Source: Pempheris klunzingeri (taxonomy: Eukaryota > Chordata > Actinopteri > Acropomatiformes > Pempheridae). From it: a stretch of DNA of 64,000 bases. Below the pieces are notes generated by a model. The model was not told the DNA's origin and made no database searches. It saw nothing but the letters and a program-made list of their open reading frames with translations. Position 1 is the first letter of the stretch. Each line of letters opens with the position of its first letter. Where the stretch lies: NCBI RefSeq assembly GCF_042242105.1, contig NC_092014.1, positions 5,367,874-5,431,873 of the forward strand, given 5' to 3'. Of the stretch, positions 1 through 13,000 are shown one piece after another. The position numbers and the translations under genes were made by a program.

Positions 1-3000
1 TCCGGTGGCTGCTGTCGAAGTCTTACGGCTCTGCAGGTAGACTCCAGTCCAGCCTTGGTGTTCACATCACCGAGGCGCTGCTTGGGTGGGGCGCTTAATA
101 ATTAATCCTGCTATATATGGAGCTCTGAGTTAGACCTGCCGTTTTATCTCACGTATGAGGGGGAACCTCCAGCATCCTCCCGCCCAGCATCCATCCTCCA
201 TCCTCCATCACCCGCTGCACTGATGCTCATAGTTAACCTGCTCGGCCCACATGTGCGTCTTCACCGCTGCATGTAGCTTATGTCAGCGACGAGGAGCCAA
301 TTATTAACTTAATATTGAGGCTTGTCAGAGGGGATCTCCTCGGTGGTGCGTGATGGCTGTCATCGCTGCAGTGCAACAAAGGCTTTTGTCGGAGCCGGGC
401 TCCGTCAGGCCCGTGGAGGACTTCACCGGCCTCAGCATAACCTGGAAGGGAGGGAAAAACGGCTTCATAGCCTGGAATTTAACCAAACGACCGCAAAAAT
501 GTGCGCACAGATTGGCAACGTGTGGGCACGGCTGTAAATGGGTCAGGACGGCATAATATTTGTGTCAGTGTTACGCGCGCACGCTGTGCCATAGCGCGTG
601 GCAGTGCAGTGTAGGTGACATAGTAGGTCTGTAAGACAATGGAGTGTTTTTGGTGATAACTGCTGCAAATTTAACACAGATTTAACAATTAGTCAGGCAT
701 ATGTTTAGTTTGTGCCTGCAGCTTTGTAGCCTGATGTGTATTTTGTTGGCCAAAATACAGCAGGTGTGCTCTTATATACAGGTAGAAAAGACCAGTAAAG
801 CCTGCACAGTGTGCAATCCAATGTAATACATGCATGTGATAGATAATACGCTTTATTGATCCAGGCTCAGAGATCTTTAATGATGTCTGTGAATTGTGGT
901 GGTGCTGGATTGGATGACATCATACTGATGGCTGCTCCTCTTGAGAGGTTCCCAACCTCTCATGGCTTTTTTTACATCTGTAACATGTACAAACAAATAT
1001 AAACAGTACAAATGTATGATGAATTGGGAAAATGCTCAAAATCACATCATAGAGCTCATATTCAAGTCTTCAAACCCCAAATCCAAACATATATTAGATC
1101 TACAAACGTGTAAAATTAAGAAAAGCAGTAAACCCTCACATTCGACATGCTGAAAACAGAACTTTGTTTGATAACTGACCCCTTGTCCCAGTAAGACATG
1201 TCAGTGAGTGAGCAGACACAATGCTGGAGTCCTGGAGCTGGCTCACCTAAATGGAATTCAGCCATCATTAGTGGCTCTAAATGCAAATCAAAATGTCTGC
1301 TATGACAAGGGTCTATGGACCGAAACGATTACCAGAGGTGCCTGTCATTGATCAGCTTATTGTTTCAGAGCTGTTCCTCTTAATTGACACCAGATTTGGA
1401 CACAAACGACTCGCTCCAGTCAAAGATCAGCCCTGAATGTGGCTCCAGGCTCTGCTGATGTCACCCTGTGGCTGATACCGCAGTAGCAAAGTTGCATAGT
1501 TTCTCTTTATGTAACAACCCATGTTTTTTTTGCTGTTGTAATGGCTTTAGACAGAATTTCGTGCTGTATCTGTGTCCGGTCTGGCAGTCAGTGGGACAGG
1601 AGGAGAGATGAGCGGAAAACCTCTCAGCAGGGAGGCTTCATTGTTGTCTGTCAACTGGAAAATGCCCACTGGGTGCCTCATATAATTTTAATGGATGCCC
1701 AGAAGAAAATAGCGCTAACAATGGGTCATATGGGATTTAACACACAGTCCTGATTCTGCTGAGATTTATTCTTACTGACATGGTCAGAGGATGATTACTC
1801 TTAAAAAAATCCTGTTCTTGTTATTTTTGAGTGATGTTTTCTAAGTCACGTACAAACATGGAGAGAATTGATGAAGCCTGTGTTTTCTGTGATATCAGTT
1901 AGAGGCATTTACTCAGTCAAGTTAAAAACTTCTCCTATAGGAGAGCACAGAGGTGGTGGAGACCAAAAACAGAGCTAAAAGAGGGAGAATGTTACACTTG
2001 CATTCACCAGGCGGCCAAAACATTGACAGCAAATTAATGTTGCTCCATATCTGCTCGACGTGTAAATGAGTTTGCTAACAAGTTTGCCACATCACCTTAA
2101 AAAAAAAACTATACTTTAGATCAACAAATGTGTTCATGTCTTGTCTCTGCTGCCCCTGAGCGCTAACCGCTGCAGGTTTACATTACAAAAAAACTATAAG
2201 TGGAAAAAGTACTTTTTTGTGTTGACATGTGCATAGCTTGAATTATTAGTTTCATAATTGATTAGTTAATTGACAGAAAAATAATTATCTCATACTTTGG
2301 TATTCGAAATAATCATTTGAGTCATTTTTCAAGCAGAAATGCTTCTCCAAAGTTAGGATCTGCTGTTTTTCTTTGCTATATACAAGAGCAAAGAGCAAAG
2401 TCAATACCTTTAATGGTCTGATAAAACAATGAATCTGAAGAATCAAACTTGGTCTGGAAAATTATATTAAAATTATATACCTAACATTTGTATAGATTAT
2501 CAGATTACCTGATAATAAAAGCTGTTAGCTGCGGTCTTAAATATGTGTTTGTTTATGTGTGATGACATTGTGGAAGGGAGATTTGAAATGATTTAATTTT
2601 ATTGATGATTTCTAGCTTTTGATACTTATAAAAATCCATTGCAGTGTAACACTGTTGTGCTGTGTTTAGCTGCACAGGCCTGTGTCTGTTTTGTTTTCCT
2701 GATTGAATTGGTATTATGTTAAATGGGTTAGCTGGGTCCTACTCTGCAGTCCAGTCTCATCGCCTCCGCTGCGATCGGGACAGAATTGCCGCTTTCCATT
2801 TCCACCATTCCCATGGCAACGGCAGTCCCATTTCCTCCCGGTGCTGCAGAGTGTGAAAGGAGAGGGTTTAACCCCAAACGGTGTGTGACACACTGCAGTG
2901 GAGTGTGTGCTTCCACTGTTGTTTATGCAGTGACACAGATAGATTTTCTTTTCTTTTCTCCTCCCGTTTTAAAAGAGACAGTGAGGAGAGGATGACAAGA

Positions 3001-3299
3001 AGAGGTTGGAGTTACATAAAAGAGCCTTATGACAGTAGGTTACAGGAGGAAAAGATGAGGAGTTGTAGCCCACAGTGAGAGTCATGGCTAGATGTGTAAC
3101 GACAGATGAAGGAGCAGGAAAGACTTCGGTAAAGACTTAGAGGGAATGAGGATTGACTGTTGTTGTAAATGGAAGAGATGTGGACTCTGATATTCCCTTT
3201 AAGAAGTCCACTTCAATCTCCAGGATTATCCTGACTCTTCCAGAGGCTGCAGAGTTGGAATGTGGGTCAGTGAGGGAAGCGTGTGTGTTGTTGTGTCCA

Positions 3300-3348
<49 letters not shown>

Positions 3349-6300
3349 TGTGAAATGACCCACTCATAGATAGTGGTCTGAGTGTCTTGCAGATCATAGA
3401 TAAGTCGACACGCACATACACACACGCTTGTCTGGGGAGCTTAGCTTGGCTGTTCATGCAGATGATGATATTATCCTCTGCTGCAGCCCCCCCCCCCCAC
3501 TTGTCACTTATTGTCACCTATTTTCCATAGTTGGAAAACTTCTTTACTTTTATCCTTTATCCTGTAGTTGTTTAGATTTTTCTCCCAGAACAGATAATAC
3601 AGTGGAGCTGCATCCTCTTGGCAGCAGGCTGTGACCTTTGCCACATGGGACAATGCACTGACCAAGCAATTCCCTGCATTGTTCTCTGAGAGAGAGAAGC
3701 TGACTCATTTTTCCTCTCTTATATCTGCAGAAAGGCAAGAAAAAGTCTTTTTTTCTGCACCATTAAGTTCATGGTTCTGTTTCTTCTCACATGCAGGTCA
3801 GAGAACGTCTTTCAGTAGATGAGTGAGCACCTCCACTCAGTAATTATTTCCCCCTCTGGATAATGATTGAATGGACTCTTTCAACTTGCGTCATCCACTG
3901 AAATATTAATTCTGACCTCTTTTGAGCTCATGAGCACAGTAGTCTCTTTCTCTCTATACATTAACAAGAGTGTGCAGCCATGCTAACAGCTGTGTGTGGC
4001 TGCACAGCATTGCTTTGAGTTAAATGCTAGCTTCAGCATGCTGATTAGCATTAAAGGCAAACTAGAGCTGAGGCTGATGGGCATGCTATTAGTTTTGCAG
4101 GTATTTTGGTTATAAAACAAGTGTTGCACAAATTTATGTTTTGACCTGATGATGGCACTATATGAAAAATCAGAGGATCATATTCATCCTCTGGGCACCA
4201 TGCATATCTTTCTTATTTTTGATGGCAATCAATCCAAAAGTTGTCAACCTACTTGTGGTGCAAGAGGAAAATTCGGGATCAGCCAAGTCAGTGGGATTCA
4301 TCCTCTCAGAACCATGAATGTCTCTACTGTTTTCATGACAATCCATCTAATAGTTTAGATATTTCAGTCTGGACCCAAGTGGTGGACTTACTGACTTTAA
4401 AACCATTTTCCTAGTGCTGCTAAAAAGCTCAACTCGACTGTCCTCTTTCCCTTTTCAGAAAACGTTCCTGTGGAGTTGCGGGAGCCTCTTTACAAGGACC
4501 AGTATGAACAAGAGCACCTCAAGCCGTCCGTCTCCAAGCTGCTTCTGTCCCCTGAGATCTACTGCCGAGCTCAGGCCCTGCTGACGCAGGCGCATGGGGT
4601 CTCCCTGCCGGCGTCGCAGGGGTCCCCGGCCGACAACTCTGCCCTGCTGCAGTTCCTTATTAAGAAAGGCTTCACTCCAAAGGTCCAGGATGCAGACGTC
4701 ACCGAGGAGGACCTCAACTACGTCCCCATCAAGACGGTGGGTGTGGTGGTGTGATGCATCGGTGTGTAGCTGTTTATGGGTGTGGGGTCTTTATTCTTTT
4801 CTGTTCGTTCTTATTTGATTTCCAGTTGTTCCTCTCCCCTTAAATATGTATTCATTAAAAGTAAATACTCAGTGAAAAATACAATATAATCGAGTAGGTA
4901 AACAGTAAAAGTAGCAGTAAAGTAAACTCCTCTTAGCAGCAGCAGCAGTAAGGACAAGAACAACAGATGGTAGGAGGGAAGAAGAGCAGGAATGGGACAA
5001 AGGAAGAAAGGACAGAAGGATGAAGAAAAGGAGAAAAGATGGAAGAAAAGTAGGAACAAAGGAGAAAAAGAGGGAACGAAACAAAGTGATATTTAACAAG
5101 CTTACCTTGTGTGAAATGCAAGTTAATCCTCTGCAAAGCAGAAAAGAAAATATAGTAGAGTAAAAGGATTTCTGCTAAAAATGTAGTGGAATAAAAGTAG
5201 AAAGGATTTAAAAAAGCACAGAGTACAAAGTCAGCACTGTAGTAAACGAAATGTCAACCTCTTTACAGTTTTATTTCATTGAGTGTCTGGAGACAGCTGT
5301 GTTAAACTGGCCCTCTTGTGATTGGTGCAGAAAGCCCACCTCGCCCTGATCGACGCTCTGATGACGCTGGCTGCCAAAGAGTCGGTGGGCAGGGTGAAGA
5401 TGGCGGCGGAGGCGGAGCAGATGGGTGTCGGGGCTCCGTGGGAGAACGCTCTGCTCTTCTGGGTCAACAGGGTGAGACCTCAATATCACAGCAACACTGC
5501 TGATTACACTTCCTGTCTTTACCCTCAAGGTCTGATTAAAATGTGGTTTAGCATCATTGGTATTCTGGTATTCGCACCACTCTGCTGCAGCTTCTCATCT
5601 GGATTGTTTGACTCTTATTTTAGGAAGACTAGAAGTTCTCTGTAAACCCAAAGATGTATTTAAATTCTACCCAAAAATGTCCCCACACAGGTTTGCTTTC
5701 TGCTGCGGATGTAGCCAAGAGAAATAAAAGCTGATAGAAAGTTTGTGACCTCCATTTTAAAATCAGACCAAATAGAAGTACAGTACAGCTTTCTGTCTGT
5801 TCTGTTCTGTCCCCATGGTGAAGAAACATCTGGAGTTTTTGGTATTATTGTTTCCTTCCACGGCCCTCTTCTCTTTTACTTGCCATATTGCTATTTATGA
5901 TATTTATATTTCTAAACTGTGTGTCCTCATCAGTTTTACCTTTAGTACTGTGTTCCTTCATTTAGTTGTGCTAACCCTAACCCTTAGTGGAGCTGGACAT
6001 TGTCGTACAAGTTCTTGAGTTTTTGATGTTAAGTCGATATGCGCTGGTCTTGTTTTTCAATGTCATCTTAGTAAAGGCTACTAAATCTTTTTTACATTTT
6101 AACAAACCGCAATGAAGTTAGTTTTAAGTTGGACATTCACTCTGAATCCTGCTGCATTTTTGTGTCAGGTTCTCCCAGTATTTACTGCAAAGAAGCTCTA
6201 GACCGTCAATAAATTACTGTTTGATTGAACACAAAAACTCTGACTTGACAATGTTAGAAAAAAAAAAACCTGATTTAAAAATGCTTATTAAATTGATGTA

Positions 6301-6695
6301 ATATGGCATACTTACTTTGATTGCTAAAATGTGATTTATTTATTTTACATTAATATTTGAACTGGGTGCAGGACGCTGAGCTGTAGAGGGGCTCACTTTG
6401 GCAAACGCCTGCAACCTGCAGCCACAGCAGGGCTAAACAGAAAACTGAGGGAACCCACGAGACTTGTTTTTCATGCTGTCTTGGCCTGTCGTCGTCGTCG
6501 TTGTGTGCTGCTGCATCACTGTGTGTGATGATGTGTGTAAAATATAACGTTTGTTTTAAGGTTTTGGTTGAAAAACTGTGAACTCTTCCTTTTAATGCCC
6601 TCTAGCTGAATCAGAAGTTGAGAGAAAGCACAGAGGAAGAGGAGCCTCCAAAGTCACAGACATGTACAGACCTGCAGCCTGCTCAGGACGCGGTA

Positions 6696-6752
<57 letters not shown>

Positions 6753-6929
6753 CATGATGATTTTGCCATGAAGCAGCTGTCTCTCATACTGTCGCTGTGT
6801 TGCTGAAGCCTCTAACACCGACGTTGCTCTCCTTCTCTGTTTTCTCCTCCTGGTTTGTCTCTGTCGTGCCTTGCTCTCTGGCAGTGTCAATCCACCCGTT
6901 GGTACTGGAAACTAGTCCCCGTAAGTGTA

Positions 6930-7021
<92 letters not shown>

Positions 7022-10000
7022 GTCTGTCCATCTGCTACGGCTGACAGTATTGTGCCTGCTGGAAATGCCACACATAAATCTTATCTGTCCCATTATGAAA
7101 AGTGTCTTTGTGTATTGGTTATGTCATTTTAAAAGTCTGCTGACTTTTACATCTCACCAAGTAGATTCCAGTGAAATGTCCTGTAGCTGCTTATTATAAT
7201 TAGAATTCTTATCATTAATAACTGATGGTCTTTTTTTGGACATTGGGGTGTTTATCACGTTGTAACATTCAGTCATCAGTTTCATCTCAAACTGTCGGGC
7301 CGAGGGGGAGAAGGAGATGTTGGAGAGGAGGGAGGGAGGTGAAATTACTTCCCTGCTGATTATTAAACCCCCTCTGCACCCCCTTTGTTTGTCCCCATCC
7401 TCTCCTCCTCCTCCTCCTCCTCCTCCTCCTCCTCCTCTTCCTCTGTCGCTCTTCTCTCCCTGAGCAGTGCCATGTGACTTTGTGGTGTGGCGGTTCCCAT
7501 GATGACCGGCCCCCTTGTCATTTATGCTTGTTTCCCTCTCTCTGCCATCCCCCATCCAGCATGCTATCGCTTTTTGTTTGAAGGAGTCGGGGAATAAGCC
7601 GCCAGTGGTAACGTATAACACCTCGCTCTTTTCTCACCCTCATCCTCCACGTCTCCCGTAGCGACCGACTGACAAGGCTGACCAATCGCCACACCTCTCC
7701 CACGCCGCTGACCAGTGACTGACCGACTGACTGACTGCAAACTAATCACTATTCCAACCCCGAGGTTGGATGGATCAGTTAGAACTCATTAGCTTTTAAC
7801 AGTATTTATCCATATGGATTTGTTTTGCTGCTTTTTTAAAAGTATGTATTACAAAGCCATGTTATAGGAGGCATAATAAGACTGGATGTGACTCTTCTCA
7901 TCCTTGTCCTCCTCCAACAAGGCTGTGTAACGTCATTCAGCATAAGTTACACTTGATGCACATGCAGTGTTTGTTTTGTTTGAAATCGTTTTGGGTGTGT
8001 TTTATCTCTTGTTATACAGCGTGAGAGCTTTTCATTTTGATAAAATTCACTTTTTATTCATATTTTTTTCCTGATCTGAGTTGTAGGCTCACAGTGTGAT
8101 CAGTGCCTGTTTCTGCTGCATGGACACCGGAGAACAAACACCCTCATTTTCATTAATAATCACTGACATTTTTCTGCCCATAGTTTTCTTTTGATTGTAT
8201 TTTTTTGCAATGTCTTTTTTTAACCTTCTGGTTGGTGTGTGTATGTGTGCACATGTTTCTTAATTGAGGCATCACCAGTCTTGCGCTTTGTTTCTGTGGG
8301 TTTTCTTCTCTGTAATTTTCCTGGAGTTTGGCTGGCTTCATACTTTGAGTCAATGGTTTCATTTATTGTTTGAAACATCGACAAGCCTTCCTGGTTTTAA
8401 TATTTCCTTTGACACTGTTCTAACTCTCTTTAAGATGAGTAAATTGTAAATACTGCCTATGTCTGCCTCATGATCCTTCCTCTCTTCCCCTCACTCACTG
8501 TTTTTGTTTCCCACTTGTCTTTGCACAACTCCTCTTTTTACCCTCTTCTCTTTCTCCTCCTCCTTCCCTCTCTTTTCTTCCTTAGATTCGCTACAGGAAG
8601 GATAAAGTGCAGTCTAAGCTGACGCCAACTTTCCCTCTGGTTTCTGCGGTCAAAGATCTGTCTAATGGCTGTGCTATAGCTGCTGTGTTGCACTACTACT
8701 GCTCCAGCTTGCTGCCTCTAGAGGGTACACATGTGCTCAGATGCAAAGCACACATGCATACAGGAACACATTTGATGATTAAATATTTATATTTGGCTGA
8801 TGTATGCGTCAAAGCACTAGAGAGCTTGAATGATGGACCTATGATTTAAAAAAAAAAAAAAGGTTTCCAATAAATGTGGTGTCCTGAGTAGATGCTCTGT
8901 TCACTAGACAAACATTTCTCCCAACTTTTCGTATTATTACGTCTGTGTAATCATTTTCAATTCAATTTAATAATAATAATTTTGACTCTAATAGTAGTAA
9001 ACATGTTTCGTATTTGTGTTTTTCTGCTGCAGTTCAGTGAACTTTACTTGTCAAAGCATTCTTATGTTTAAGTAACCGTTCTCTGCTCCTCCCAGATGTG
9101 TGTCTGAAGGACACCATGTCTGTGGCCGACAGTCTCTACAACCTGCAGCTGATCAAAGAGTTTTGCGAGAGCAGTTTACAGAGCTGCTGCCCCCTCGCTG
9201 TGGAGGATCTGCTCTACGCTCCTCCGGTGCTGCATGTGAGCATTATGAACCTTCACGTTTACGCTGTAATTAATCCAATGTGGACATGCCACTACAGTTA
9301 ACGTGAGGAGAAAGATAAGCGTATGGATGGAAAAGAAAGTGCTTAAAGGTCACACTAAGTTCACTGAGGATGTAAAGTATCACATTGACTTTAAAGGCTG
9401 AAGTTTATTGGATGCAACTGGGTTTGACTGAGCGTGCAGCGACCGCTAGATGGCAGCGCAAGCAGGATTTTCAGCCTTGGTTTTCATCTTTGACTGTATG
9501 AGAACGTGCAGTGTCCCTTTGTTCTTTGGGATGATGTCATTCTGCCATGTTTTATCTTCTCTGACACCCTGTGAAACAAAGTCACCTTATTCTAACTCAT
9601 TATGGCCTTTATAATTCTCCACATGAGTCACCTCCATGCTAACCTGATATACTGTTTTCCGCAGCTGAACATCATGAGCTTCATAGCTGAGCTGCTGGAG
9701 TGGTTTGAGATTAAGAAGCCCGATTTCGTCAAGCCCCTACAACCCATCGACCTCACAGGTCTGTGACTCCATGAGGTTAATGAGAACATCTCTGTAGTAT
9801 TGTTACATTCGCCGTTGGCTGTTTAATGAATAATTATCACACTGTTAATGTCTTGCAGATGTGTCAGGGTTATTAGGCTGCACAAGTCCGGTCAGCGGAA
9901 ACAGCAACAGGTACCAACATCCCTCTAAAACCACCCACATAAAAACTATCAGGATGGAAAAATTAGGCATGACCCTACTCAGTCTGATGTGGAATCTCTC

Positions 10001-13000
10001 CTAAATCTGAACCCTAAAACACTGCAGAATTTACTGAATCAAAAAATGATTAAAGGAAGAACTCCAGCCACATGTCTTAAATGTCTTAAAATCAAAGCTG
10101 CAGCACACATAAACTGTGAATGTTACACTTTACTCTTGCTGTGATAAAAGAGTTGTGAATGGGGATCATTTTAGTGCTTATTTCTCTTTCAGTGGCTCTC
10201 CTTCCTTCATCTTCAAACAACCCTTTGTGCCCATCTCCTCCCCAGTGTCACCGGGTAAGAAAAAGAAAGCACATTGTTTTACATGTTGTGTTTATTTGAA
10301 TGGGTGTTGTATTCGAACAGACTAAATAGACTTTAATACTCTTTTTGACTTTAGATTTATTGTCATCTGTCTTTCCAGAAAACAAAAGTTGGACAAAGAA
10401 ACAAATCAGGTAGTTACATTAAAACCTCCATGTGATTTCTACAGTAAATGTTGTGGTGCGTTCATATTTTATCTTAATTTTTAATCTTCTTACTTTGGCT
10501 TCTGTGGTCTCTGCTTTTCCGTTTTCGTCTGGCACAACCCATCCATTGGTCCATCCTTTCATCGTCATCCACCTCTGCAGTCGTCCTCTGTCAGCAGTGA
10601 CTTTCAGCATCCCATTTGGGCTGGACAGTGATGTTGACATTGTCATGGGAAACCCAATAGATTCTGTCTTTCGCTCTGTCAGCACTGACAGCCTCACCAC
10701 CGGCATCCCTGCAATGACTTCACCAGTGACAGCGGCCGGGATGACTCATGTCCCGTACAGCCCTCCAGAGGACGTCAGCCACCTGGTCAGCGCTTCTGCA
10801 CCATCGCAGCGCTCGTCCTGGGGCCCTTACTCTCACACGGCGCCACTGGGTGAGCTGCCCACCATCGAGGAGGCTCTACAGGTGGTTCATACTCCTGGCG
10901 GCAAAGATCGGAAGAAGGGAAGGACAGCAGAGAAAGGTGGAAGAGGAGTGTTGGGTGGAAGGCCAGAACCCAGGTTACGTCCCGAAGGAGCCCCTGCTGG
11001 CTTCTTCCTACACTCCCCTGAGGAGGAGAATCCCCAGCTCAGTAGCTCTGCTCCCTGTCGCTCAGGAGTCCTCTACCGGCCTGTTGGAGGAGAAGTGGGT
11101 GACACTAAAAGGCCAGGAAGGGGAGAGAGGAGGGAGAGAACAGGCCGCACTCCAGAGATGTCACGTGATGACGACTCTGTTCTACGCGATGGCAGCGTTG
11201 ACTCTTCCGAAGCATCGGATGATACCCCCAGAAACGCACCTGGTAACATTCGACCCAGTAACGATCGCCATGGAAACCACAGCACCAACAACAGTCCACG
11301 CATGACGAGCTTTGCTGAGCGACGAGACAGCAGGAGAAGACATCCCGCTGCTCCCGGCGAAGAGTCGGCGTCCGCTTCGACCCCAACGACCCCAGGCACT
11401 CCGCACACACCCTCCACCCCAGCGGGGGCACCTGGTCGCCAGGACAGCCCAGGTCCCAGAGGCCCTGAACCAGGTTCTGAGGCCTGGGAGCTGGGGGCTC
11501 GTCTGGAGGAAAAACGCAAAAGCATTGAAGCCCAAAAAAGACGCATTGAAGCCATCTTTGCCAAACACAGACAGAGGCTTGGAAAAACTGCTTTCCTCCA
11601 ACTGAAAAGAGAGCAAGGTGAAGGAGGAGGGGAGGCAGCAGAGGAGGATAATCTCACCCTGGAGGAGCGCCTCACTCGCATGGAAGAGCAGCTGAAAAAG
11701 GAAGAGGAGAAGGAAGAAAAGGAGAAGGAGAAAGACGGACAGAAGGAGAAAGAGAAGCCATCTGTTTCCAATGCTCCTCGACTAGAGAAGCAGGTCACGT
11801 TCTCTATTGAAAGTAAGAAAGGAGCAGAGAAAGAAAAAGGAGCAGAGAAAGAGAAAGGAGGTGAAGCTGTCTTAGTGGAGTACAACGAAGTGGTGCAGAA
11901 ACTGAGTGAAGCTCTGCAGTCACTACAGAAGGACATGCAGAAACTTACAGAGCAGCAGCAGCAGCTCATGAACAACCAAAGACCCAGAAATACACCCAAA
12001 ACCACTCCAAAATCAGCACCCAGAAGTAACGCCAAAACACAACCCAAAACTCCTCCTCACACCCCATCAAAGACGCCACCTAGAACCCCGACAAAGACTC
12101 CTACAAAGAGCACCTCTAAAGCTTGGATGATTCCTGTTGGAGCCCCCGCTGCCACCTCCCCTTCACGGCGCTCTCACGTTGTCACCTCCCCGAAAACTGT
12201 CATCTCTTCCTCGTGCCCAGCTCCTCGCACAAAGGTCCACTCCTCCTCCACTGCCCGCAGCCCAAAGCACCACCCACGTCCCCAATACCAGCCCCACCCA
12301 CGGCCTTCCGAACTCAAGTTCCCCCCCCTCAACCGCGTCTTGACGCCAACCCACAATGTGGACACCCTCCCCCACCTCCGCCGTGTGTCCCCCAGTAAAT
12401 GTCAGGTTCAGACCGCCTCTTCCTTCAGAATCGGTGGGCCTCGTACCCCTCAAGACTCTCCTCAGCCCACCCAGCAGCCGCAGCCTGATGAGAGCACCTC
12501 AGACACAGGCTCCAGTGAGACGCCAACTCAGTTCAGCCTGGAGCTGGAGCAGGAGGACGCAGAGGCTGCAGGAGGGCTGCCGGTCTTCCAGCCACCGAGG
12601 CAAGATCGTCCGAGGGCTGCTGGTGGAAGCAGCTCTGGAGCTCCTTCTGAATGCTCATTTGAGAGCGAGACTTTGTCTCTGTCTGCTGCGTACAGTGCTG
12701 GAGGTGAAGGCGCAAGAGCCGCAGGGAAGCGCTGCAGCCTGATAGAGGTCTCAATGTCATCTCTCGGAGGGCCAGAGGGAGGCAGTGATGAACCGACTGA
12801 TGAAGGGCAGGAGTTTTCCTCTGATTCTGTGAGTGACCACACAGAATATGCTGTGGAACCGGATACTGTACTCGCTGCAGAGCCCCTAGACCCCATAGAG
12901 CAGCTGGAGCTGGCCATGGCAGCCGACAGTCTGCCACAAGAACAGCCTGCATCCAGCGGAGAGCTGACAGGACAAACTGAAACTTTGGAAACAAGTGGAG

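Larger units (their letters stand above)
37..4458 (+). other. First intron in the window of the CAMSAP gene (no coding seen)
   Basis: The intron begins with GTAGAC after the exon ending at 36 and closes with a pyrimidine tract and CAG before 4459. The short open frames inside lack splice context or recognisable domains. It holds a (TG)n tract at 3302-3347, a C-run near 3487-3498 and, from about 3985 to 4385, fragments of a dispersed fish repeat that includes a 'catgacaatccatctaatag' type segment. The rest looks like unique intronic sequence. Confidence 0.8.

Noticed and set aside
322-556. Overlapping open frames beginning near the left edge
   Set aside because: They lie inside the CAMSAP intron, show no domain, and the true exon ends at 36 with the next at 4459.
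6784-7199. Long open frames with Ser-Leu or Arg-Glu repeats
   Set aside because: They are translations of the (CT)n microsatellite and flanking intron; only the 36-base exon inside is coding.
11073-12047. A 324-codon minus-strand open frame
   Set aside because: It is the shadow of the large CAMSAP exon, which has family features and exact splice phases on the plus strand.
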